From: Rebecca billardiae RCC1528
Lineage: Eukaryota; Haptophyta
Direction of reading: 5' to 3'
DNA: 64,000 nucleotides
NCBI GenBank assembly: GCA_965240325.2
Contig: OZ251246.1
Span: 558,001 to 622,000, forward strand
Shown: piece after piece, positions 42,401 to 52,600 of the stretch
Layout of the letters: each line of letters starts with the position of its first letter
Numbering within the stretch: position 1 is the first letter of the stretch
Made by a program: the position numbers and the translations under genes
Notes under the pieces: generated by a model
Databases searched by the model: none
Seen by the model: only the letters and a program-made list of their open reading frames with translations
Told to the model about the DNA's origin: nothing

Positions 42401-42794
42401 AAGCACTGCCCGCCGCCGTAACGGCGCTCGTGTCGCCAGATTCCACCCGGACGATTCCGATAGATCCGGGTGTGCCAACCGCCGGACCTGTGTCCAGTCC
42501 GGTCGTGCCAGCCGTGCCAGCCGGACCGCAAAACCCAGTCCAGCTGCCAGCCGCCATCCGGTGCCCTAGACCACCGGACAGGTTGATGAGCCAGCCCCTC
42601 CGAGTAGATCGCCGAGCCCGCCGTCGCCGCCGTCAGCTGCCGTGCAGCCACCCGGCGCTCGGGGTGCGTGCTCGCGCCGATCGTGCCAGTAGCGCTGCTC
42701 AGTCATCCGCCGCTGCACGCAGTAGTTCTCCTGCACCAGCTGCATCCGCTCAGATCCAATCGTGAGCTTCCGGGAGGCTGTCGTGTCGGGCTCA

Positions 42795-43069
42795 TCACCG
42801 ACAGGTACTGTTCCTCCCAATCGACGCGAAGTTCCGCGTCCGGGCCATGCGCGGAGATGATGCCGATGATCCCTGGCATCGTAGCGCCATGCCCCATCGA
42901 GAGCGTCGCCAGTTTGCCCGCGCTCTCGGCCAGGAACCTCTGCTGCATTCCATGCGACGCCAGAGTTCCTCGTTCCGCCCATCCTGCAACCGCGGCCGCT
43001 CGTGCCCATCAGCCCAATCGATGAGAAAGGACAGTGCGGACAACTCCCTCCCTGGGGTTGCTGCGCGCA
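42795..43069 (-). pseudogene. Possible gag N-terminal fragment
   Basis: Next to the 5' (right) LTR the minus strand is open with ELSALSFLIDWADGHERPRL followed by QDGRNEELWRRMECS. The neighbouring frame has FLAESAGKLATLSMGHGATM. Position and mixed composition suggest gag, but it is not recognisable by motif and is frameshifted. Confidence 0.4.
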
Positions 43070-43933
43070 TATTGGGATTACCGCAAGCTCCGAGCGTCTC
43101 GAGCCCTGCTAAAAGCTCACCGCGCACGACAGGACGGACGCCACCGCGAGGATCACATGCCTCGCGATCTCATCAGCTCTCAAGCCTCTGAACCTGGCCC
43201 TTATTTCCGGCGCTCTTGCGCCGGGCCAAAACAGCGATCGAGCTCCGATCGCTCCTGGGCTCGGGGCGGTAGTATCATCGCCGTGCCGACTTACCCAGAT
43301 TTTGCCGCGATCAGCCAATCGGCGATCGCACCGTCCGTCCTGTTGCCGCTCAACTTTGTACCACTGCTTCTCGTCCATGTCCGGTGCTGCTCACCTGCTT
43401 TCCTTGGACAAATCCAGTGTACCAGCATGACGCCCGCGCTGCTCCGCGCTGCTCCGCGCTGCTCCGCGCTGCTCCGCGCTGCTCCGCGCTGCTCCGCGCT
43501 GCTCCGCGCGCTCCGCGCTGCTCCGCGCTGCTCCGCGCTGCTCCGCGCTGCTCCGCGCGCTCCGCGCTGCTCCGCGCGCCCCGCGCTGCTCCGCGCTCCC
43601 GCGCCGCTGCGCCCGCGCTGCTCCGCGCCCGCGCCGCTGCGCCCGCGCTGCTCCGCGCTCGCGCGTCTGCTGCCGCGCGCGTCCTGGACGCGCGCGCTGC
43701 CAGCCACTGCTCCGCAGCAGCTGCTGCCGCCGGCCCGCCTGATGCGGCGCCAGCCCTGACACCCCAGCGGCAACGCCATCTGCTGAGATGCGTGCCCCAG
43801 ACTGTGCCAGTTCATCCGCACTGCTGCTCTGCAGCAGCTGCGCCGCCGGTCTGCCTGCTGCAGCACCGGCCCTGACTCACCGCCGGCGACGCCATCTGCT
43901 GAGATGCGCGCCCCTGGCCTCGTCAGCTCAACA
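43070..43933 (-). repeat. LTR (5' LTR of the element)
   Basis: Same 864 bp as 39096-39959; followed by the GTTTA target duplication. Confidence 0.95.
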
Positions 43934-43938
43934 GTTTA

Positions 43939-46669
43939 TGATAATAATTAATATCACACGACCGCGCCAACTGCCAGCAATATATAGCAGGCTGCAATAG
44001 TTCGAGCAGTCGATTATTTAAAGCGCGCACTTTAGCACGGCCGGATAGATTAGGCTCCGTAGTGTCAGCAGATATCCGGCGGCGGAGGCGACATGGCCAT
44101 AATATATACTACTATTATATTGCCACGACCATACTTATTCAAGCTTCATCATCCGACATCCGTCGTCACTACTCACTCTTCAGTAGTATGTGCAGTACGT
44201 GCTGCTCGATCGGCGCGGACAGCGCGCGCTCTGCAGTCTGCTGAGCAGCAATATCAGCGCGCAGCAGAAGTATATATAGTATTAGTACTCAGATAAGCGC
44301 GCCTCAGTTACTGATAACGACGGCGGTATATATATACACCGCGGTCCGAAAAGCGCGTCGTCGGACTCCGACATTAAATATATTTCCGGATTAAAGATGG
44401 ATTCGTCATACCCCAGACCGGCAGACGATCATATCAGACAGTTCTAGCGGATTATTACTATACACTGCTGCTGGCATCATTCCGCCGACGAACTACAAAG
44501 AATAGGCTGCTTTCATCATTCTGCTTAATTCGCCACGTCGTCAGCCGCCTCGTCTGCGGATGTGAGCTTGGTCCAAATATAATGATGATCAGCATTAAGT
44601 AAATTCATTGGCCATTCTCACTAGCTTAGTATACGTACTGCTACGGCGGTATCATATTGAGATGTAACTGCAACTACTGCCGCCTATACTGTACGGCCTA
44701 CGGGCCGAGCTATAAGACTCGGCGCCGGCGCGGCGACCACTGCCATGCCGCGGTAACGTGTGGTCTTGCCACTGGCGACTGGCGTGTGGCTGCCAGCACC
44801 AGTGGCCGGCAGCAGATTCCGGAATCGCCCGCTCACCGGAACACTGCTGCCCACTCTGCGCTGATTCAGAAGCGCTGCCGCAGCCTGCTGTTGTCGTCGC
44901 CGTGTCCGCGGAGCTGATTGAGTGCCATTATTCATTCGGATATCGCAGAGTCTCGAAAGAACTGAATGATACGTGTAACAAAGTCTCTCTCTATTCTGAC
45001 TCGGAAGCGTAGAGCAGTTGTCGTGAGCGGTTGGCCGGAGTCGCCCAGCCCGCACTATGAACTTCCCGCCACTTTCTCTGCAACTAAGGCACCTCCCCGG
45101 CCGCGGCGGTCTCACGCTCCGAAAGCGGTTCATCAAAGCCCGGCCCTGGGGCAGTGGATGATGAACTCCTCCCGACTCCTGGCGGGAACGCTGCCATCCA
45201 TGCTCCGCTCTGCAACTCGTAGCTTCCTCCTCGTCCACTTTACCGCGCCTACGATTCTCAGCGCGCATGCGAACGTCGCTTCGGAGTTCAGAACTCAACG
45301 AGCAGTCCGTATCGGCCTCAGTCAGCTGTGAGTGTGAGTACCAGCCTGGCGCGCGATGCGATCAACTCGGGTCACGAGCTGCGGCTGATCGAGGCAGCCA
45401 TATAAAATGTGCTGCATACAGTACGTTCGTGCAACCGCACACAGCCCGAAGACTCCGAATCATTCAGGGCGCTCACAGTCTGTTGTTTCAACTCTCCACT
45501 GCTGCATGCACGGCTCCTGCCGGAGGCTGATCGGCACTCGTCACAGCCGTCTACAGCTACCTCAAAGTGCACGATCGGTGGCTCAAGGCGGGGCGGCTTA
45601 CGCGCAGGTTCATTGCTCCTCGCTCAGACGCAGCTCAACCCCCGAGTCGATCGCATATCGCGCCGGGCCGGCGCTCACGGCTGAGACCGGAGCGGAATGA
45701 TCATCCGGAAGCGACGCTCGCATGCGCGCTGATCGCAGGCGCGGCAAAGTCGACGACGCGCAAGCTGCGGGGCGCGCTGCGGAGCATGCCAACGGTCTTA
45801 TGCCACGCGAGCAACACGTCACCTTCGCACGGCAGGCGCCATCATCCGATCGGATACTCCGATACTACTGCGTACTCTCATTCTACTTGGGCACTTTCTA
45901 CTTGAGGAGATTCTCCAAAATCCCTAATGAACACAATTCATTGTGCAGCACCAAGAGAAGGCGGTAGAAGGTGAGCGAATCCTCTCGAAACTTGTCTTCT
46001 GATATCTTGCATCCCCTAATGACAGGCTTGAACTATGATCATGTACCTCGGTAACCTCGCCCCTACGAGCCCCATACATTAAAGCCATGCTCCGATACCG
46101 GCCGGTAGGGTTCCCACCAATTTTTCACGCCGGTTCGATAATCTAGAAACGTCCTAAGTACACGGGTCAACGCAAATATATGGTTTCACTGTGGGTTCGG
46201 AACCTGACCTGTGAAATTGCATCCGGGTATACGAGGGTATTCAGATTTCTAAGCGTACGACGAGCATCTTCGACCCAATATATATTGGCCGTTGATCATA
46301 CTTCCAGAAGCCAATTAAGGTTCCCACTTTCATCGCCGATGCAAGCTTCGTTGATAGTCGTTCGATTCGAATATACTATGAGGCACGCCGAAACTCTACC
46401 GAGAGGTACTTTCGTGCCTCGTTAATCACCGTGGGACGGGTAGTTCGAGCCGACACATAGAGAGAACTCTTAAGAAGCTCTATTCGCTTGTGATCTCAAT
46501 TCATGATCGTGGATGGTTCCGACTTGCGTGTTCGTCAATCCTCGATCACGGAGTAAGCAAGTCGCCCGTCCGAGCCCGACCGACCTGGTCGTCCACCTTC
46601 GAGCCCAAAAAAAACCAACTGCTCCACGCGAGCACACGCACACGCTCAGCCGCGCTGCACGCGCGCACC
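43939..46669. other. Gene-free region with a diverged palindrome, upstream of the channel gene
   Basis: AT-rich DNA at 43940-44660. Inverted arms at ~45180-45395 and ~45600-45800 (see entry). Between ~45850 and 46480 composition drops to near-balanced GC, unlike the flanks, with only short frames. The last part must hold the promoter and 5' leader of the channel gene. No organelle gene or tRNA is recognised. Confidence 0.5.
45180..45800. repeat. Diverged palindromic element
   Basis: The left arm (~45180-45395, read on the minus strand) and right arm (~45600-45800, plus) share GCGACG(T/C)TCGCATGCGCGCTGA, GGCGCGG(T/C)AAAGT(G/C)GACGA and CGATGCGATCAACTCGGG-like blocks, with ~70-80% match by eye around a ~205-bp centre. 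It is a smaller, older foldback structure unrelated in sequence to the 9.9-17.2 kb element. Confidence 0.6.
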
Positions 46670-49600
46670 ATGCTCGAATCACTGAAAGCCGTGCTCCTCG
46701 GCGCGCGCCATGGGTCCAACGCGCCAAAGGGCATCCTCCACGCGCACGAGCGGCCTCGCGGCGCGGATAAGCACATCCGCTGGCGCCAGGTGCTCACCGC
46801 ACAGAACGACAAGGAAGCCGACGAGTTCAACCGCGAGATCGAGCGCGAAATGTTCGACAAGTGGTCGTCGCTCTACAAGCTGATCCATCTGCTGATGCTG
46901 ATGTACGAGGAGCTGGCACTCCCCGTGCGCGTCGCCTTCCCGGCGTGGGTCATCGCCGACCCCTTCTTCATCGCCGTCGACCTGATCACAGACGTGCGCG
47001 CGGCGCGTGTGCAGCGCCGCGCGCGCCGCGCGCGCGCGCGCGCACGCGAGCCCGGACGCTGACGCTCGGCTCCCGCGTGCCCGTGCCTCGCGCGCCTCTC
47101 CGCTCCATACCGCGCCCGCCGCGCGGCAGATCTTCGAGATCATCTGGGTCTGGACGGAGGTGCGCGAGAACTACAAGAAGACCAAGGACGGCCACGGCCA
47201 ACACGCCGTGCACTGGCGGTACACGGCGCGCTGGGTGCTCGTCGACGCGATCTCGGTCGTCGGCCTGTACGCCGCACGCGCCTTCTTCATCCTGCGCGGC
47301 GGCGTGGACCCGTTCCTCCTCATCCAGCTCGTGCGCCTGCTGCGCGTGTACGACCTCACGATCGCGATGGAGGACATCAACCAGGACCTCTCGACCAACG
47401 TGACCTTCCTGAGCGTGTTCAAGTTCTCGCTCGTGCTCGTCTCCGTGCCGCACTGGGTCGGCTGCGTCTGGTGGTTCATCGCCGAGCAGGAGCAGCACGA
47501 CCACGGCCCGCTCGAGCTGCCCTCGTGGCCGGCGCAGCTGCACGCGATGGCGGGCACCGAGGAGTTCACGCCCGACGCCACGTCCGGCATCGAGCGCTAC
47601 CTGATGTCGTCGTTCATGGCGTGGGGCGGCGTCACCGCGATGGGCTACGCGGGCGTGATGATCGCGAACGAGTACGAGGTCGTCATGGCCTGCCTGATCG
47701 CCGTCATCCAGATCGTGTTCTACGCCTTCGTGCTCGGTACGCTCTTTCACTACCTCGTGCGCACCGACGAGAACGTCGTGCACTTCAAGGCGCTGATCAA
47801 GACGCTCGACACGTTCATCGAGACGAAGAAGCTGCCCGAGGAGCTCGCCGAGCTGATGCGCGACTACTTCGAGTACCGCCAGAAGAAGGCCGCGACGGGC
47901 GCGCTCCGCGTCATCGGCATGATGCCGCACGCGCTCCGCTTCCGCTACGCGTCGGAGCAGTACATGGGCCACTGCAAGGCGTCGTGGTGCTTCTTCGGCA
48001 CGACGGAGCAGCTCCTCGGCGCCGTCGCGCTCGAGATCACCGAGCGGTTCGTGATGCCGCGCGAGCAGGTGCTCCTCCGCGGCGACGGCTCGCACGAGCT
48101 GCTCTGGTGCGTGCTCGGCGCGCTCAACGTGATGAAGGGCGACCAGCACATCACGACGATCCGCTCCGACCTGGGCGAGGGGCAGCTCGTCGGCGAGACC
48201 GCCTTCTTCCTCGGCGTGCCGCAGCCGTACACGGTGCGCGCGACGCCCGACTCGGACGTGAAGCTGCTCGTCTTCTCGCACGACTCGTACGAGGAGATCA
48301 TCAAGACGTACCCCGAGCAGTCCGACCTGATCGTGCGCAACGTGCTGCGCAAGTTCGGCCTGAGCAAGAGCGGCGAGGAGCTCAACATGGAGTCGACGGG
48401 CGAGCTCGACGAGGACGAGGCGAAGGAGCTGGCCGAGATCAAGGCGGTGATCCGGCTCGCGATCCTCGAGCGCAAGGTGAACGCGCTGCAGCAGATGTTC
48501 ACGGCCGCGGTCACCGGCGACGTCGAGACGATCCGCTCGCTCGTCGCGCGCGGCTTCGACATCAACACGGGCGACTTTGACGGCCGCACCACGCTCCACC
48601 TCGCCGCGTCGTCGGGCCACACGGCGGTCGTGGCGACGCTCTGCACGCTCGGCGCGCAGATCGACGCGCGCGACCGCTGGGAGGCCACGCCCATCGCCGA
48701 CGCGGTCACCGGCCGGCACACGGCCGTCGTGGAGGAGCTGCAGCGCTTCGGCGGCATCCTCGAGCTCGCGGAGGCGGCGGCGCGCATGCACGAGGCCGCG
48801 GTCGCGGGCGACCTCAACTACATGACGCTGCTCGTCTCGCAGGGGATCGCGATCAACGTGGCGAACCACGACGGCGTGACGGCGCTCCACCTCGCGTCGG
48901 CGATCGGCAACGTGCGCGTCGTGGACTACCTGCTCACCAAGCTCGCCGACGTGAACGCGAAGGACCGCTGGGGCATGACCGCCATCGACGACGCGATCGC
49001 CAACGAGCAGCGCATCGTGACGCAGCTGCTCGCGGTCAACATGGCCGTCCCCGACCCGGAGCGGATGTCGAAGAAGATGCGCAAGGCGGCGAACGAGGGC
49101 GACGCGGAGAACCTGCAGTTCCTCGTCGAGGTGGGCGCGTCGCTCGAGGCGGTCGACTACGACGGGCGCACGCCGCTCCACCTCGTCGTCGCCTCGGGCT
49201 CGCTCGCCGCGACGCACTACCTCGTCGGCAAGGCGGCCAACGTGAACGCGATCGACCGCTGGGGCAACACGCCGCTCGTCGATGCGCTCAAGACCAACCT
49301 GGACGCCGCGGCGATCCTGGTGAAGCACAACGACGCGACGCTGCCCAAGCGCTGCGAGAACGACCAGGAGCTGCAGGGGCTGTACCAGCAGTGCCTCGTG
49401 CTGCCCATGTACGAGATGATCCACAAGCTGCACGCGCTGCAGGAGGAGCGGCGGCAGCTGACGGTGACCAAGAACGCCAAGCGGCGCGAGGTCGGCCTCT
49501 CGTTCAACGAGCTGAACGAGCAGATGCACAAGCTGCAGAAGCTGCACGCCGCGCTGTACAAGTCCGTGCTGCGGCACACCGACCACTGGATCACCGCGTA

Positions 49601-52600
49601 CGGCCTCGAGGACGACGAGGAGAGCGAGGCCGCGGAGGACGAGGAGGAGGAGGACGACGACCTCGACGGGCTCGGCGGCGTCAGCATGGCGCAGGCCAAG
49701 GCGGAGGCGAAGGCGGCGGCGGAGGCGAAGGCGCAGGCGAAGGCGGAGCTGGCGGAGGCGGCGTCCGCCGCCGCGGCGATCATCGCCGGCGCCGCCGAGG
49801 CCGACGCGCCCTCCGAGGAGCACCTCCAGGCCAAGGAGTTCGTGCGGCTCATCCTGCGGCTGCCCAAGGCGGAGGCCGGGCTGCAGCGCATCAAGGCGGA
49901 GTACGAGGAGCACGTCGGGCTGGCGGGTGCGACGACGAGCGACGAGCTGGCGCGGCGGCGCGCGGAGCACGCGGCCGTGTCCAAGCTGATCGGCTCGTAC
50001 GGCCTCTCCGACTCCGAGGCGGCCGCCGCCACCGACGAGATCTACCAGGAGCTCAACGGCATGCTGAACGACGTCTCGCCGATGCACCCGGACGTGTTTG
50101 AGGCGCTCGCGGAGATCCCGGAGGGCAGGCACGAGTCTGAGCCGCCGCCGGCGGAGGAGGAGCCGGCGTTCCCGGGGCTGGGCACGAGCGCGAACGTCGC
50201 GCCCGCGCCCGTCGTCGACGCCGCCGCCGTCGGCGCGCCCGCCGACGAGGAGTCGGCGCTGGCCGCGGCGGCGCCGCTCGAGACGGCGCCCTCCAAGGTG
50301 CTCACAGAGCCGCTCGGACGGTCGATGGTGCTCGACGGCACGCGCAACCCGCGCTCGGCGTCGGCGCTCGAGGCGAACCGGCGCACGTCGACGCTCGACC
50401 CGGCGCGGCGCGCGTCGATGATGGAGGAGGCGCGCCGCCGCGCCTCGCTCGCCACGCCGGTGCGCACGCTCTACCTCTCCGAGGTGGGCCACGTCGCGCT
50501 CTTCACCTCGCGCAAGTTTGTGGAGACGCTCGCGGCGCGGCACGCGCGCACGGTGCGCACGTCGATGACGACGGCGGAGCTGGCGAGCCACGAGGCGCAG
50601 CAGGGGCTCGATGTGGACGAGGTGCCGTCGACGCAGATGGGCCGCCGCTCCCGCGGCCGCACCAGCGGCGGCATCTTCACCTCGAGCGGCAGCGTGAACT
50701 CGCCGCCGGGCACGCCGCCCGGCTCGCCGTCGCGCAACAGCCGGTGGCGGCGCAGCCAGCAGACGGTGCCGGTGGCGCCGGAGGAGGCGAGGGAGTCGGC
50801 CGCGGAGGAGTCGGCGCACGCGCACGGCGAGGCGGCGGCTTCGACGGCGGACGCCGGCTCCGTCTCCGACGCCGCGTACCTCGTGAGCCGCATGTTCCGC
50901 GTCTTCGACCGCAACCGGCGCGGCGCGATCAAGCTGAGCGACGTGCGCATCGTGCAGTACGAGCTGGGCGAGATGGGCGGCCCGGAGATCAAGGCGCTGC
51001 TCGCGGCGCTGCGCGACGCGACGGGCGAGGTCGAGGCGCTGCGCTCGAAGGTGTACAAGGCGATGCTGCCCGAGGACATGCCCGACGACGCCGACGCGCT
51101 CAACCACCCGGAGAAGCAGAGGACGACCACCGTCAAGTCGTTCTCGCGCGTGCACTTTGCGATCGGCGTGTCGCGCTGGATCCTGTCGAGCGCCGAGACG
51201 GAGGGCAAGGACAGCGACGGGGAGGACGGGGAGCGCGGCACCGACCAGTCCGACACCGTGGGCGAGGCCGTCGTCGCCGCCGCCGCCGCCAGCAAGCTCA
51301 AGCTCAAGCTGCGGCCGAGCGCGGACACGGGCAAGCGCGACTCGGCGGCGGCCAGCTCGCCGCTCAAGCTCGGCAAGTCGATCACGGGGAAGAAGATCGA
51401 GCACAACCTGGAGGACGCGCCGCGGTACGAGGACCTGGAGGACGCGCTCAAGTCGTGGGCCGCGTACATCGCGCTCGCCGACCTCATCGACCAGCGCATC
51501 GACACGAGCCGGCTGAAGGCGCACGAGCTCGCCGACCCCGAGGTGCTGCTCAACTTTGCGTCGCACACGGTCACGCTGCGCACGATGGGGCCGGAGACGG
51601 CGGAGCACCTGCGGCAGTGGTGCGAGCAGAAGCTCGAGATCAAGCTCGCGCCGCCGGGGCACGCCGCCGCCACCGCGACTGCCGCCGCCGAGGGCGGCGT
51701 CGACCAGTGGGCCGGCGCGGCGATGACGGCCGAGTCGGAGGGCTACGTGTCGTGGATGCGCGTCGCGGAGGAGCTGCGCGAGCAGGGCAACAAGCTGCGC
51801 ATCGCGAGCATCGGCGTGGCCGAGCAGGGGGTGGTCCTCACGCCGTACGAGCGCGTGCGCAACCACCTCGTGCAGCGCAAGCAGCGGCTGCGCGAGATGA
51901 CCAACGGCGGCGAGGGCCGCGTCGAGATCAAGCCGTGGTACGTGCTCGACCACACGTCCAAGTTCTACGTCAACTTCCACCGCCTCTTCGTCGCGTGCGT
52001 GATGTACGACGCGATGTTCGTGCCGGTGATGCTCACCTTCCTCTCGGAGACGAGCCGGCTCGCCTGGATGCCGTACCTCAACGCCACGATCGACCTCCTC
52101 TACTGGCTGCGCATCGTGATGAAGTTCACGACGTCGTACCTGAACGAATCGTCCGTCCACATCGTCGACCCCAAGATGATCCGCAACCGCTACCTGATGA
52201 CGGACTGCGTGCCCGACCTGATCGCGGCGCTGCCGCAGGACGGGATCGCGCTGCTCTTCCACGAGCCGTACGAGGTCGTGTACGGCCTGCGCCTCATGCG
52301 CCTCATGAACCTGCGCCACGCGTGGCGCGTGCACAAGGCGTGGCTCGCGTCGCTCGGCGACGACGACATGTCGAGCTGGCTGTGGCACTACATCTCGGTG
52401 CTGCTGCTCGCCTCGCACTACATGGCGTGCTTCTGGAACCTGCTGTCGACCTTGGAGTTCAGCGAGCGCACGTGGCTCGACGCGTACACCGCCGACGCCG
52501 CGGCCATCGGCAAGCCCCTCGACTTTGTCACCGTGCCGCCCGAGCAGGCGCTCTTCACGCGCTACCTGATCAACCTCTACTTCGTGATGAGCATGATCAC

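Larger units (their letters stand above)
39091..43938 (-). mobile_element. Ty1/copia-type LTR retrotransposon, internally deleted
   Basis: Two direct repeats of 864 bp (39096-39959 and 43070-43933) bound a ~3.1-kb interior. GTTTA occurs immediately outside both LTRs (39091-39095, 43934-43938), a 5-bp target-site duplication. The interior holds a copia RNase H next to the left LTR on the minus strand, so the element runs right to left, with a possible gag start next to the right LTR. Protease, integrase and most of reverse transcriptase are missing, replaced by GC-rich tandem repeats. The copy is non-autonomous. The LTRs look identical, which implies a recent insertion or gene conversion. Confidence 0.9.

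Noticed and set aside
45850-46480. Organelle DNA insertion
   Set aside because: The base composition is different, but no plastid or mitochondrial gene, tRNA or rRNA could be recognised, so this remains only a composition note.
46986-52418. 1,810-codon open frame on the minus strand
   Set aside because: It is exactly antisense to the channel gene, which has domains and phase-consistent introns. G/C-ending codons leave the opposite strand free of stops. Its translation is Arg/His/Val-rich without any domain.
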